Positions 28,401 through 37,646 of a stretch of 64,000 bases of DNA are shown in pieces. Position numbers and translations under genes: made by a program. The stretch spans positions 1 through 64,000 of the forward strand of contig NZ_MEFG01000012.1 of NCBI RefSeq assembly GCF_001724715.1, written 5' to 3'. Every line of letters begins with the position of its first letter. Position 1 is the first letter of the stretch. Below the pieces are notes generated by a model. The model did not search any database and had not been told where the DNA came from. It saw only the letters and a program-made list of their open reading frames with translations. The stretch comes from Sphingomonas sp. SCN 67-18. Lineage in GTDB: Bacteria > Pseudomonadota > Alphaproteobacteria > Sphingomonadales > Sphingomonadaceae.

Positions 28401-28462
28401 CGGGTCGCGAAAGATGGGCATTCCCGTTCTACCACGGCCGAATGGCGATTCGGCCTGACCCG
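28401..28462. other. Nested inverted repeats between pyk and the HAD gene
   Basis: Inner perfect stem GGCCGAAT (28436-28443) / ATTCGGCC (28448-28455) with loop GGCG, enclosed by CGGGTC (28401-28406) / GACCCG (28457-28462). It lies in the 176-base gap between two convergent genes. No T-run follows on either strand, so not a textbook terminator; a bidirectional structured 3' end is the simplest reading. Confidence 0.4.
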
Positions 28463-28490
28463 TCGCGGCGGCGGGCGCCGCGCGGGAATT

Positions 28491-29102
28491 TCAGCGCAAC
28501 AGCCCGCGCCCGACCAGTTCGGCGCGCAGCGTCGGGGCGTCGATGAAGCGGTGCCCCGCCATGCCGACCGATTCGGCGCCGGCGATATTGTCCGCCCGAT
28601 CGTCGATGAACAGGGCGTCCCCGGCGGCGACGCCGAAACGGGCGAGCGCCAGCCGGTAGAGCGCCGGATCCGGCTTTACCATCCGCTCATCGCCCGACAC
28701 GACGATATCGCGGAAACGGCCGAACAGGCCGGGGTTGGTGGCGCTGAACGGCGGCCAGAATTCCGCCGAGAAATTGGTGATCGCGAACAGCGGCACGCCC
28801 GCCGAATCCAGCTCCGCCACGATGGCCGCCATTCCGGGGACCATAGTTTCCAGGCTTTCGTTGAAGCGCGGCCCCCAGGCGGCGATCAGATCCGCATGGT
28901 GCGGAAATTGCGCGGTCAGCTCCGCCCGGGTTTCCGCGAAGGGGCGGCCGAGATCATGCTGGAAATGCCATTCCGGCGTCACCACGTCGCGCAGGAACGC
29001 GTCGAGCGCCCGATCGTCGTCGATCAGGCGCTCGTACAGGAACCGGGGGCTCCAATCGTAAAGGACGTTGCCGACGTCGAATATGACGGTGGTCACCGTC
29101 AT
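28491..29102 (-). CDS. HAD-family hydrolase
   Basis: 203 residues. HAD subfamily IA-type phosphatase: motif I as FDVGNVLYDW (the first Asp is the nucleophile; the usual second Asp is replaced by Asn-Val), motif II as AITN, motif III lysine in MVKPDPALY and motif IV FIDDRADN. The glycine in place of a second motif I aspartate resembles FMN-phosphatase/YihX-like members that read FDxGNVL. Substrate unknown, possibly a sugar phosphate. Its ATG is 11 bases after the rpmJ stop, so the two are probably co-transcribed. Confidence 0.9.
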   Translation of the reverse strand: MTVTTVIFDVGNVLYDWSPRFLYERLIDDDRALDAFLRDVVTPEWHFQHDLGRPFAETRAELTAQFPHHADLIAAWGPRFNESLETMVPGMAAIVAELDSAGVPLFAITNFSAEFWPPFSATNPGLFGRFRDIVVSGDERMVKPDPALYRLALARFGVAAGDALFIDDRADNIAGAESVGMAGHRFIDAPTLRAELVGRGLLR

Positions 29103-29113
29103 ATCGGCACGGA

Positions 29114-29239
29114 TCAGCCCTGGCGGGCCTTGAACCGGCGATTCGTCTTGTTGATGACGTAGGTGCGGCCGCGCCGGCGGATCACGCGATTGTCGCGATG
29201 ACGGTCCTTGAGCGACTTCAGTGAATTGCGGATCTTCAT
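29114..29239 (-). CDS. rpmJ: 50S ribosomal protein L36
   Basis: 41 residues, translated here by eye: begins [18 protein letters not shown], continues with [18 protein letters not shown] and ends KARQG before TGA. This matches the slightly long, zinc-free L36 type of alphaproteobacteria (no Cys ligands), starting [11 protein letters not shown]. Basic composition (about 40% Lys/Arg) fits a ribosomal protein. Stands alone rather than in the main ribosomal cluster, followed by a HAD hydrolase gene. Confidence 0.95.
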   Translation of the reverse strand: MKIRNSLKSLKDRHRDNRVIRRRGRTYVINKTNRRFKARQG

Positions 29240-29286
29240 GGCGAAACGCTTCCGTATCTTCGAATCTGGCTTGAATTTGAGGCGTC

Positions 29287-29315
29287 CGCCTATCGGCCGG
29301 GGGTGGGCAAGTCAA
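29287..29315 (-). promoter_or_regulatory. Possible rpmJ promoter
   Basis: TTGACT (29315-29310 on the minus strand) is a strong -35 match; 15-17 bases on lies CGATAGGCG, which offers GATAGG or TAGGCG as a poor -10. It sits about 50 bases before the rpmJ ATG. Rest of the 212-base divergent gap shows nothing else I can name. Confidence 0.35.
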
Positions 29316-29451
29316 CCCTGACGCCGGTTTTTCCGCTGCCCTCCGCCGCCCGCGGGCAGCGCCATGCACATCAGGGGGTTGCGGCGGATCGTGCCTGCGA
29401 TACGGTGCCGGCAAGACCTGCGTTCTGTACCCATCCAAGGATGACCCGATC

Positions 29452-30033
29452 ATGGCCCCTGCATTCACCCGCATTCTGATCGTCACCACCGCCCTTTCGC
29501 TGGGCGCCTGCACCACGCCGACGCCGCCCGTGCAGGTGGCGCGCTTTCACCTCAACCAGCCGATCGAGCGGGGCAGCGTGGTGATCGAGCCGATCACCGG
29601 CGAGGAGAACAGCCTTGAATTCCGCACCTATGCGGCGGCGGTGGACCGCGAATTGCGGCGGATCGGCTATGTCCCCTCGGAAGGGCTGGCGACCACCCTT
29701 TACGTCGCCAATGTCGGCATCAGGCGCGACATCCGCCCGGGCGGGGCCAAGCGTTCGCCGGTGTCGATCGGCCTCGGCGGCGGATCCGGCGGGGTCGGCG
29801 CCGGGCTGAGTTTCGGCCTGGGCGGGGGCGGCAGCAACAATGTCGTCATCACCCAGCTGAGCGTCCAGCTGAAGCGCAAGGCCGACCAGTCCGTGGTGTG
29901 GGAAGGCCGCGCCCAGCTGGAAGCCGGCGAGAAGGCGCCCGCCGCCCAGCCGGGCATGGCGGCCTCGAAATTGGCCGAGGCGTTGTTCGGGGACTTCCCC
30001 GGGGAGTCGGGGCGCACTATCACGGTCAAATGA
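29452..30033 (+). CDS. DUF4136-like lipoprotein
   Basis: 193 residues. Lipobox LGAC puts the lipidated cysteine at 20. The rest fits DUF4136 outer-membrane-type lipoproteins: [28 protein letters not shown], a long glycine-rich stretch at ~108-128 and [11 protein letters not shown]. Function unknown. Its stop overlaps the ATG of the M14 carboxypeptidase (ATGA), so the two are translated together. Confidence 0.85.
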   Translation: MAPAFTRILIVTTALSLGACTTPTPPVQVARFHLNQPIERGSVVIEPITGEENSLEFRTYAAAVDRELRRIGYVPSEGLATTLYVANVGIRRDIRPGGAKRSPVSIGLGGGSGGVGAGLSFGLGGGGSNNVVITQLSVQLKRKADQSVVWEGRAQLEAGEKAPAAQPGMAASKLAEALFGDFPGESGRTITVK

Positions 30034-31148
30034 CCCTCAGCATCACCAGCGCCTTCGACGGCGGCAACATCCGCGTGCGCGCCATCGATGGCGACCGCGC
30101 CGAACTCGACATCGTCACCGACCACAAATCGGATTTCTACCAGTGGTTCCATTTCCGCGTGGCCGGCGCGGCCGGGCGGCCGGTGGAGTTGCGCATCACC
30201 AACATAAAAGGTTCCGCCTATCCGCTCGGCTGGCCCGGCTACCGCGCCCGGGTGAGCGAGGACCGGCAGCAGTGGCGGCTGACCGAGACGCATGTGGAGG
30301 ATGACCAGCTGGTCATCCGCGCGACGCCGCGATCAAACGCGCTGTGGGTCGCCTATTTCGCGCCCTATTCCATGGAACGGCACCATGATCTTGTCGCCCG
30401 CATGGCCGGGAGGCCGGGCGTCAGCCAGAGCGAGCTGACCCGCACGCTCGACGGCCAGCCGCTCGATTGCCTGACCATGGGAACCGGCGCCAGGAGCGTC
30501 TGGCTCTATGCCCGCCAGCACCCGGGCGAGACGATGGCCGAATGGTGGATGGAAGGGGCGCTGGAAAAGCTGACCGACCCGGACGACGCCACCGCCCGGC
30601 TGCTGCGCGAGAAGGCGACCATCCATGTCGTCCCCAACATGAACCCGGACGGATCGCGCCGCGGCCACCTGCGCACCAACGCGGCGGGGGTGAACCTGAA
30701 CCGCGAATGGCACGAACCCTCGGCCGAGCGCAGCCCGGAAGTGCTGGCGGTGCGCAACCGCATGGACGAGACCGGCGTCGATTTCGCCATGGACGTGCAT
30801 GGCGACGAGGCGATCGCCGCCAATTTCCTGGCCGGATTCGAGGGCATTCCTGCGTGGAAGGACGAGCAGGGCGCGCTCTATTACCGTTTCCGCGACACGC
30901 TGGCCGCGCGCACGCCCGATTTTCAGGTGGAAAAGGGCTATGCCGTGTCGGACAGCGGCAAGGCCAATCTGTCCATGTCGACCAACCAGCTTGCCGAGCG
31001 TTACGGCGCGGTGGCGATGACGCTGGAAATGCCGTTCAAGGACCATGACGACAATCCCGATGCGGAGCATGGCTGGTCCCCCGAACGATCGAAGGCGCTG
31101 GCCCATGCCTGCCTCGACAACCTTGCCGCGATGATCGACGCGATCTGA
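30030..31148 (+). CDS. M14-type carboxypeptidase, cytosolic carboxypeptidase-like
   Basis: 372 residues. N-terminal beta domain (to about 125) with [11 protein letters not shown] is the type seen in the cytosolic carboxypeptidase (M14D) group. Zinc ligands: HPGE in [13 protein letters not shown], later His in [10 protein letters not shown]; substrate site NLNREW and catalytic Glu in MTLEMPFKD. No signal peptide, so cytoplasmic. Eukaryotic relatives remove glutamates from protein tails; bacterial substrate is unknown. Coupled to the lipoprotein gene by a 4-base overlap. Confidence 0.9.
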   Translation: MTLSITSAFDGGNIRVRAIDGDRAELDIVTDHKSDFYQWFHFRVAGAAGRPVELRITNIKGSAYPLGWPGYRARVSEDRQQWRLTETHVEDDQLVIRATPRSNALWVAYFAPYSMERHHDLVARMAGRPGVSQSELTRTLDGQPLDCLTMGTGARSVWLYARQHPGETMAEWWMEGALEKLTDPDDATARLLREKATIHVVPNMNPDGSRRGHLRTNAAGVNLNREWHEPSAERSPEVLAVRNRMDETGVDFAMDVHGDEAIAANFLAGFEGIPAWKDEQGALYYRFRDTLAARTPDFQVEKGYAVSDSGKANLSMSTNQLAERYGAVAMTLEMPFKDHDDNPDAEHGWSPERSKALAHACLDNLAAMIDAI

Positions 31149-31178
31149 TCCGATCCACCGACCAATCAGGGAATTTTC

Positions 31179-31868
31179 ATGCCGACACTCGTTCTGATCC
31201 GCCACGGCCAATCCGCGTGGAACCTCGAAAACCGCTTCACCGGCTGGTGGGACGTGAACCTGACCGACCAGGGCGCGGAGGAGGCGAAGGCGGCCGGGCG
31301 GCTGATGGCCGATCGCGGGCTGGATTTCGACATGTGCTTCACCAGCTTCCAGACGCGGGCGATCAAGACGCTCAACCTGGCGCTGGAGGAGATGGGCCGG
31401 CTCTGGCTGCCGGTGGAGAAGGACTGGCGGCTGAACGAGCGCCATTATGGCGGGCTGACCGGGCTGGACAAGGCGGAGATGATGGCGAAGGCCGGCGAGG
31501 AGCAGGTCCGCATCTGGCGGCGCAGCTTCGACGTGCCGCCGCCGCCGCTGGAGGCGGGCAGTGCGTGGGATCTCGCCGCGGACCGGCGCTATGCGGGCAT
31601 CCCCATCCCCAACACCGAAAGCCTGAAGGACACGATCGCGCGGGTGCTGCCTTATTGGAACGCCCGCATCGCGCCCGAGCTGAAGGCGGGCAAGCGGGTG
31701 CTGATTTCCGCCCACGGCAATTCGCTGCGCGCGCTGGTCAAGCATCTGTCGAACATCGCGGATGCGGAGATCACCGGGCTGGAGATCCCGACCGGCCAGC
31801 CGATCGTCTATGAGCTGGCCGACGACCTGAGCGCCGTCGACCGCTACTATCTGTCGGAGCGCGGCTGA
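31179..31868 (+). CDS. gpmA: 2,3-bisphosphoglycerate-dependent phosphoglycerate mutase
   Basis: 229 residues, normal for the dimeric/tetrameric d[23 protein letters not shown] holds the phospho-histidine H9; [11 protein letters not shown]-like [15 protein letters not shown] and the second histidine in [11 protein letters not shown] are also present. Interconverts 3- and 2-phosphoglycerate in glycolysis. Its last 22 bases overlap the convergent GGDEF gene. Confidence 0.96.
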   Translation: MPTLVLIRHGQSAWNLENRFTGWWDVNLTDQGAEEAKAAGRLMADRGLDFDMCFTSFQTRAIKTLNLALEEMGRLWLPVEKDWRLNERHYGGLTGLDKAEMMAKAGEEQVRIWRRSFDVPPPPLEAGSAWDLAADRRYAGIPIPNTESLKDTIARVLPYWNARIAPELKAGKRVLISAHGNSLRALVKHLSNIADAEITGLEIPTGQPIVYELADDLSAVDRYYLSERG

Positions 31869-32452
31869 GCGCGTTTGGCGGCGTACATCGCGCCGTCGGC
31901 GCGGGCGAGCAGGCTGTGATGATCGTCCTCGCCGCACAGCGCGGCGATGCCGATCGATATGGTGACGGCGATGGCGCCCGGCGCGGGCGACCGGGCGACG
32001 AGCGCGCAGAGCGCCGCCGCCTTTTCCCGCGCCGCCGCCTCGTCCGCGCGGTCCAGCAGCAGGCCGAATTCGTCCCCGCCGATGCGCGCGACGATGTCTC
32101 CGCCGCGCACCTGATCCCTGAGCAGGCGGGCGACGTGGATCAGCGCATCGTCGCCCGCACCGTGGCCGTGCGCGTCGTTGATCGCCTTCAGCCCGTCGAC
32201 ATCGACGAAGAGCAGCGCCGCCGGGGTGCCGTAACGCGCCACCTGCTTGGCCACGCGCTCAAGCTCCCGCAAGAAGAAGCGGCGATTGGGCAGCGGCGTC
32301 AGCGTATCGCTGTCGGCCAGCTTCTCCAGCTCTTCGATGCGGTCGCGCAGTTCTTTTATCGTCGCTTTCAGCGCCGTATTTTCCGTCTGCAGCTCTTGCG
32401 AATCCAGGCCCATGGGGCCGTCTAACTTAAATTTCAGAACTTTGGCAGTCAC
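31847..32452 (-). CDS. GGDEF-domain diguanylate cyclase without sensor domain
   Basis: 201 residues from the GTG at VTAKVLKFK (an ATG 13 codons later and a start 14 codons earlier are alternatives). A short coiled coil (about 16-46) precedes a complete GGDEF domain: [12 protein letters not shown] at 82-93, active site GGDEF at 125-129 and the inhibitory RxxD site as RGGD at 116-119, exactly five residues upstream. Predicted to make cyclic di-GMP from GTP with product feedback. No membrane or sensory domain is attached. Confidence 0.9.
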   Translation of the reverse strand: MTAKVLKFKLDGPMGLDSQELQTENTALKATIKELRDRIEELEKLADSDTLTPLPNRRFFLRELERVAKQVARYGTPAALLFVDVDGLKAINDAHGHGAGDDALIHVARLLRDQVRGGDIVARIGGDEFGLLLDRADEAAAREKAAALCALVARSPAPGAIAVTISIGIAALCGEDDHHSLLARADGAMYAAKRAQPRSDR

Positions 32453-32571
32453 CGCTTCGCAAGCCTCCGCGCCGGGCGATCGAATCCGCTGCATTGCGCA
32501 TCGATGACACGGACACTAAAGCCGGTCACTCCGTGGGGCTGTGCAAGAAATCACAGGGCAAAGGGGCAATC

Positions 32572-33060
32572 ATGGCGAAGGCGCCACCAGTGATCGGCAT
32601 CATCATGGGTAGCCAGTCCGACTGGGAGACGATGCGCCACGCCGCCGACACGCTGGCCGCGCTCGACATTGCCCATGAGGTGCGGATCGTCTCGGCGCAC
32701 CGCACGCCGGAGCGGCTTTACGATTACGCGCGGACCGCGGTGGACCGGGGGCTGGCGGCGATCATCGCCGGGGCCGGCGGCGCGGCGCATCTGCCGGGCA
32801 TGACGGCATCGATGACGCGCCTGCCGGTGCTGGGCGTGCCGGTGGAATCCAAGGCGCTGAGCGGCATGGACAGCCTTTTGTCGATCGTCCAGATGCCGGG
32901 CGGCATCCCGGTCGGCACGTTCGCCATCGGCAAGCCCGGGGCGATCAATGCCGCGCTCTTCGCCGCCGCCATGCTGGCCAATGGTGATGCGGCGCTGGCC
33001 GGGCGGCTGGAGGCGTGGCGCGCGGCGCAGACCGCCAATGTGGCGTCAACGCCCGAATGA
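32572..33060 (+). CDS. purE: N5-carboxyaminoimidazole ribonucleotide mutase
   Basis: 162 residues, class I Pur[13 protein letters not shown] binds the nucleotide phosphate, [13 protein letters not shown] carries the catalytic histidine, and [11 protein letters not shown] and [10 protein letters not shown] are conserved loops. Rearranges N5-CAIR to CAIR in purine synthesis. The ATG chosen matches family starts; the frame is open upstream but unrelated. Stop overlaps purK (ATGA). Confidence 0.97.
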   Translation: MAKAPPVIGIIMGSQSDWETMRHAADTLAALDIAHEVRIVSAHRTPERLYDYARTAVDRGLAAIIAGAGGAAHLPGMTASMTRLPVLGVPVESKALSGMDSLLSIVQMPGGIPVGTFAIGKPGAINAALFAAAMLANGDAALAGRLEAWRAAQTANVASTPE

Positions 33061-34133
33061 ACACGCTGCCGCCGGGGTCAACGATCGGAATCGTCGGGGG
33101 CGGCCAGCTGGGCCGGATGCTGGCCATGGCCGCCGCGCAGCTCGGCTATCGCTGCCACATCTATTCGCCCGGCGCATCCTCGCCCGCCGGAGAGGTTTCG
33201 GCCAGCGTCACCAGCGCCGATTATGACGATGCGGCGGCGCTCGCCCGCTTTGCCGACGCGGTCGACGTCGTCACCTATGAATTCGAGAACATCCCGGTCG
33301 CGGCGATGCGGGTGCTGGAAGGGCGCGCGCTGATCCGCCCGTCGATCGCGGCGCTGGAAACGGCGCAGGACCGGATCGCGGAAAAAAGCTTCGTCGCCGC
33401 GCTGGGCGGCCGCACCGCGCCCTGGGCGGCGGTGCCGGACCGGGCGGCGCTGGACGGCGCGCTGGCGGCCGTGGGCACGCCCGCCATATTGAAGACGGTG
33501 CGGATGGGCTATGACGGCAAGGGCCAGGCGCGCATCCTCGGCCCGGCCGATGCCGACGCCGCCTGGCAGGCCATTGGCGGTCGGCCGGCGATCCTCGAGG
33601 GCTTCGTTTCCTTCGACCAGGAATTCTCCGTCATCGTCGCGCGCGGCGCGGACGGCGCGGTGCGCGCGTGGGACGTGCCGGAAAACGTCCATCACAACGG
33701 CATTTTGGCGACATCGACCGCGCCCGCCGGCGGGCTGATCGCCGAACAGGCGGCGGCGGCCACCGCGCTTGCCGGGCAGATCGCCGCCGCGCTGGATTAT
33801 GTCGGGGTGCTGGCCTGCGAATTCTTCGCCACCGCCGACGGTCCGCTGTTCAATGAAATGGCGCCGCGCGTCCACAATAGCGGCCATTGGACGACCGAAG
33901 GCGCGGTGACGTCGCAATTCGAGAACCACATCCGCGCCGTGGCGGGGCTGCCGCTGGGCGATACCGCGCTGACCGCGAAGCGGGTGGTGATGACCAACCT
34001 GATCGGCGACGCATTCAACCAGTGGCCGGCGCTGCTCGCGGAGCCGGCGGCCCATGTCCACCTTTACGGCAAGAGCACGGTGCGGCCCGGCCGCAAGATG
34101 GGGCATGTCACCCGGCTGTTCCCGGAAGGCTAG
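33057..34133 (+). CDS. purK: N5-carboxyaminoimidazole ribonucleotide synthase
   Basis: 358 residues, ATP-grasp enzyme making N5-CAIR from AIR, bicarbonate and [19 protein letters not shown] is the N-terminal signature; ATP-grasp residues appear in [14 protein letters not shown] and [16 protein letters not shown], and [14 protein letters not shown] is the PurK-specific motif. Works directly with PurE, to which it is translationally coupled by the 4-base overlap. Confidence 0.97.
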   Translation: MNTLPPGSTIGIVGGGQLGRMLAMAAAQLGYRCHIYSPGASSPAGEVSASVTSADYDDAAALARFADAVDVVTYEFENIPVAAMRVLEGRALIRPSIAALETAQDRIAEKSFVAALGGRTAPWAAVPDRAALDGALAAVGTPAILKTVRMGYDGKGQARILGPADADAAWQAIGGRPAILEGFVSFDQEFSVIVARGADGAVRAWDVPENVHHNGILATSTAPAGGLIAEQAAAATALAGQIAAALDYVGVLACEFFATADGPLFNEMAPRVHNSGHWTTEGAVTSQFENHIRAVAGLPLGDTALTAKRVVMTNLIGDAFNQWPALLAEPAAHVHLYGKSTVRPGRKMGHVTRLFPEG

Positions 34134-34224
34134 GGCCTTTCCGGCAATCCGGCCCTGACGGCGCGCCGGGGACGATCGGGGGATGACCCCGGAGCCCGCG
34201 CCCGCGCGGACCCCGGGTTTCTCA

Positions 34225-34527
34225 TCATGACCGGCGGGTGCCCGTCATCGGCGAGGTGCCGAAGGCGCCGGCGGTGATGCCGCCGGTCAGCGTGTCGCCG
34301 TCAATCGTGGCGGTGCAATCCAGCGTCAGCGGCATCGGCACCTTCATGTCCATCTTCCAGGTCAGCGTGTTGCCGTCCACCTTGCCGTCGATCACGTCCA
34401 GCGATCCCAGCGGGCCGGCATTGCTGCCCGTCCAGCTGCTGCCGTCGGTCTTGACGGTCAGCACGGACTTCTGCTCGCCAAGCGGCGACTTCGTGATGCA
34501 ATCCCATTCGCCGTCGACACCAGCCAT
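34225..34527 (-). CDS. Small conserved hypothetical protein, beta-rich
   Basis: 100 residues, no signal peptide. GEWDCITKSPLGEQKSVL at the start then repeating short strands (TWKMDMKVP, LTLDCTATIDGDTLTG) and the ending FGTSPMTGTR suggest a small beta barrel or sandwich, with two Cys. I do not recognise a function. Ribosome site GGGAGAG lies before the ATG. It is 20 bases downstream of the M16 peptidase gene and probably in its operon. Confidence 0.75.
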   Translation of the reverse strand: MAGVDGEWDCITKSPLGEQKSVLTVKTDGSSWTGSNAGPLGSLDVIDGKVDGNTLTWKMDMKVPMPLTLDCTATIDGDTLTGGITAGAFGTSPMTGTRRS

Positions 34528-34547
34528 AATACTCTCCCGTTGAAATC

Positions 34548-37418
34548 TCAGCGCGCGGCTTGCGCCGGCAAAACCTCGACAGGCAGGCCGAGCGTGTCAA
34601 GCTGCGGCTTGACGATTTTGGCGTCGCCGACCACCACCCAGAGCAGCCGTGCCGGATCGATCGACGCCCGCGCCGCCTTGTCCATGTCCGATGCCGTAAG
34701 GGCAAGGTAGCGCCGGGCGACGGTGTCGAAATAGTCGTCCGACCGCTTGTAGAGCAGGTTGCTTTGCATCGCGTTCAGCACGTCGCTGGCGGATTCAAAG
34801 GCGCTGGCCAGTTCGCGCACCGAGCCGTTGACCGTGCGGTCCCGTTCCCCGGCGGTGATTCCCTGGGTGGACAGGAAGGCGGCGATGTCGTCGCGCAGCG
34901 CAGCGATGGATGCGCCGGTCTTGTCCGCCTGAACCGGCGCCTGCACGACATAGGGGACGCTGTTTTCCAGCCGGTTGAGCGCGCCGCGCACGCCATAGGA
35001 CCAGGCCTTGGTTTCACGCAGGTCCATGTTCAGCCGCGACAGGAAATCGTCGCCCAGCACCTTGTTGGCGGTCTGCACCGCCAGCAGGTCGTCCGCGCCC
35101 CGCAGCGCCGTCACCTGACCGGCATAGATCAGCGATTGCGGGGAATCGGGCCGGTCGACCAGCACGATCCGCGGCCTTGCCGCCGGCACCGCGGCCGCGA
35201 AATTCTTGACCCCCGCCGGGCCTTCGGCGCGCCAGTTGCCGAAGCGCGCGTCGAGCGCGGCGCGAATCTCGGCGAGCGGCCGATCGCTGACCACGAAGAT
35301 GGTCGCCTTGTCCGGGCGCAGCCAGGCGCGCTGGAAGGCGATCAGATCGTCCCGGCCCAGCTTTTCCACCACCGCCGGATCGCCGGTGCCGGTGAATGCC
35401 TTGCCATAGGGGTGGTCCGCGCCGAACAGCAGCGGCGGCAGCGTGCGCTGGGCCAGCCCGCCGGGGCTGGTCATCTCATTGGCGATGCGCGCCAGCTGCT
35501 GCCCGCGCAGCCGCTCCACCTCCGCCGGGGCGAAGGCGGGGTTGCGCACCACATCGGCCAGCAGGTCGAGCGACGGCGCCAGATTGGCCGACAGCGCGAA
35601 CAGGTTCACCTTGGTCCGGTCCACCGTGGCGCCGGCGCCGATATTGGCGCCCAGCCTTTCCTGTGCCTCGGCCAGCTGGATCGAATCGAGCGTGGTTGTG
35701 CCTTCATCGAGCAGCGCCAGCATCAGCGATTGCACGCCCAGCTTGTCGCGCGGATCGGCGGCGATGCCCGCATCGAAGCTCAACACCACCTGGGTGACGG
35801 GCACCGCGTCGCGATGCGCATAGACCAGGGTGATGCCGTTCGACAGCGTGGCGCGGCTGACTTCCGGAAAATCGAAATCGGTGACCGGGCCGACATCGGG
35901 CAGCTTGGAACGGTCCACGCCCGCCCGGGGCGCCGCGGCGGCGGCAGCGGCGGCAAGCGCGGCCTCGCTGCCCGGCGCGCGAAAATAGGAGGGCGCAAAG
36001 GTGGATCCGCCCTTGGACGCGGCGGCCTCTTCATAGGCGTCGCGCGGGCCGGGGACCACGCTCAGCGCATAGACCGGCCGGCTGATCCATTTCTGCAACG
36101 CGCGGCGCACCTCGTCCGGCGTGGTGGCGGCATAGGCGGCAAGCTGTTTCTTGTAGAAGGCGGGATCGTTCGAATAGAGCGCGCCTTCGGCCAGCGTCGT
36201 CGCCTTGCCGCTGAACCCGCCCACTTCCTCAAGCCCCGCAATCTGCTGGGCCAGCTGGCGGGTGGCGGTGCGCTGCACCTCGTCCGCGGTCGGCCCGTCA
36301 CGGACCAGATCGGCGATGATCGCATCCAGCCGCTTGCCCACCAGCTCCACATCCGCGCCCGGCGTCACGTCCACCTGCACCTGGAAAAAGCTGAGCTGCG
36401 CGAACTGCTGGAGATTGGCCGCCACCGCGACGGCCAGCTTCTCCTTGCGGACCAGCGCATTGTCCAGCCGCGAACTCGCCAGCCCGCCCAGCACCGTTGC
36501 CCCCACGTCCAGCGCCACGGCGTCCGGATCGTTCAGCCCCGGCCCGGTCCAGAAGCGGTAGAGCCGGGTGGTCGCCACCCGGTCCTTCATCACCTCGCTC
36601 ACCGGCTTGTCCAGCGTGGGCACGGGCACGGCCAGCGGCCCTTGCTGCGGACCGCGCGGAATATCGCCGAAATAGGTTTCCACCAGCGGCCGTGCCGTCT
36701 TGGCGTCAATATCGCCGGCCAGCACCAGCACCGCATTATTGGGGCCATAATGCTGGCGGAACCAGCCCTTCACATCCTCAAGGCTGGCGGCGTCGAGATC
36801 CGCCATCGAACCGATGGTGGAATGGCCATAGGGGTGGCCGGCCGGGATCATGGCGCGCAACTGGGCATATTCGACCAGCCCGTAAGGCTGGTTGTCGCCC
36901 TGGCGCTTCTCATTCTGGACGACGCCGCGCTGGGCATCCAGCTTTGGCTGGGTGACCGCGCCGAGCAGGTGGCCCATCCGGTCCGATTCCATGAACAGCG
37001 CCAGCGGCAGCGCGCCTGTGGGCACCGTCTCGACATAATTGGTGCGATCGAACCAGGTGGATCCGTTGGTCGGCGTCGATCCGGCGGCGACCAGCGGCTC
37101 GTCGAAATTGGGGACGTTCTCCGACCCGCCGAACATCAGATGTTCGAAAAGATGGGCGAAGCCGGTCTTGCCGGCGGGTTCATGCTTCGAGCCGACATCG
37201 TACCACACCGAAATGCCGACGATGGGCGCCTTGCGGTCGGTATGGACGATGACGCGCAGGCCGTTGGCCAGCGTGAACTGTTCAAACGGGATATCCACCG
37301 TCTTCACCAGCGCGCTGACCGGCGCGGGCTGGGCGGACTGGGCCAGGAGCGGCGCCGGGAGCGGCGCCGGGAGGACGACCAGCAGGGCGGCGATTGCGGA
37401 AAAGCCAAGGCGCATCAA
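34548..37418 (-). CDS. M16 family zinc peptidase, secreted two-unit type
   Basis: 956 residues with a signal peptide (cut near LLAQSAQ, residue 27). Contains two M16 repeats. The first has the inverted zinc site HLFEH at 89-93 with downstream Glu, so it is catalytic; the second, from about 530, has LMLALLDEGTT at the matching place with no HxxEH and is inactive, as in processing-peptidase-like pairs. Predicted periplasmic degradation of peptides. Similar double M16 proteins are common in sphingomonads. Confidence 0.93.
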   Translation of the reverse strand: MMRLGFSAIAALLVVLPAPLPAPLLAQSAQPAPVSALVKTVDIPFEQFTLANGLRVIVHTDRKAPIVGISVWYDVGSKHEPAGKTGFAHLFEHLMFGGSENVPNFDEPLVAAGSTPTNGSTWFDRTNYVETVPTGALPLALFMESDRMGHLLGAVTQPKLDAQRGVVQNEKRQGDNQPYGLVEYAQLRAMIPAGHPYGHSTIGSMADLDAASLEDVKGWFRQHYGPNNAVLVLAGDIDAKTARPLVETYFGDIPRGPQQGPLAVPVPTLDKPVSEVMKDRVATTRLYRFWTGPGLNDPDAVALDVGATVLGGLASSRLDNALVRKEKLAVAVAANLQQFAQLSFFQVQVDVTPGADVELVGKRLDAIIADLVRDGPTADEVQRTATRQLAQQIAGLEEVGGFSGKATTLAEGALYSNDPAFYKKQLAAYAATTPDEVRRALQKWISRPVYALSVVPGPRDAYEEAAASKGGSTFAPSYFRAPGSEAALAAAAAAAAPRAGVDRSKLPDVGPVTDFDFPEVSRATLSNGITLVYAHRDAVPVTQVVLSFDAGIAADPRDKLGVQSLMLALLDEGTTTLDSIQLAEAQERLGANIGAGATVDRTKVNLFALSANLAPSLDLLADVVRNPAFAPAEVERLRGQQLARIANEMTSPGGLAQRTLPPLLFGADHPYGKAFTGTGDPAVVEKLGRDDLIAFQRAWLRPDKATIFVVSDRPLAEIRAALDARFGNWRAEGPAGVKNFAAAVPAARPRIVLVDRPDSPQSLIYAGQVTALRGADDLLAVQTANKVLGDDFLSRLNMDLRETKAWSYGVRGALNRLENSVPYVVQAPVQADKTGASIAALRDDIAAFLSTQGITAGERDRTVNGSVRELASAFESASDVLNAMQSNLLYKRSDDYFDTVARRYLALTASDMDKAARASIDPARLLWVVVGDAKIVKPQLDTLGLPVEVLPAQAAR

Positions 37419-37434
37419 TGCGATCCTTCAACAA

Positions 37435-37454
37435 GATTATGACCCACATTATCA
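37435..37454. promoter_or_regulatory. AT-rich inverted repeat upstream of the M16 gene
   Basis: GATTATG (37435-37441), spacer ACCCA, CATTATCA (37447-37454): half-sites match with one mismatch. Located 17 bases before the M16 start codon in the 228-base divergent gap to the M28 gene. Could be an operator or part of the promoter. I see nothing else definite in this gap. Confidence 0.3.
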
Positions 37455-37646
37455 GACCCGCACGGGGCCGGATAGGCAGGGATGGGACTGCATATCACGC
37501 AGGATCAGCCCCGGCCGGATTGAAGCGGCTTTCGACCAACGCCGCCGCCGGTTCGACCAGCGACGGGGGATGGCGGGGGCCGCGCTTTGCGCATGGCGGC
37601 GTCCCGCCCTAAAGCCATGTTCATGCAATCACAGGGGATGATGACG

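Noticed and set aside
34134-34224. Terminator between purK and the small hypothetical gene
   Set aside because: G/C-rich repeats (CCGGGG, CCCCGG) are present but I could not form a convincing stem followed by a T-run.
35560-36000. Second active site in the M16 protein
   Set aside because: The second repeat has LMLALLDEGTT where HxxEH should be, so it is non-catalytic rather than a second peptidase.
34560-37442. Open frame of about 960 codons on the plus strand opposite the M16 peptidase
   Set aside because: Antisense shadow of a high-G+C gene: His/Arg/Gln/Gly-rich, no motif, while the minus strand encodes an intact M16 protein with signal peptide and HLFEH.
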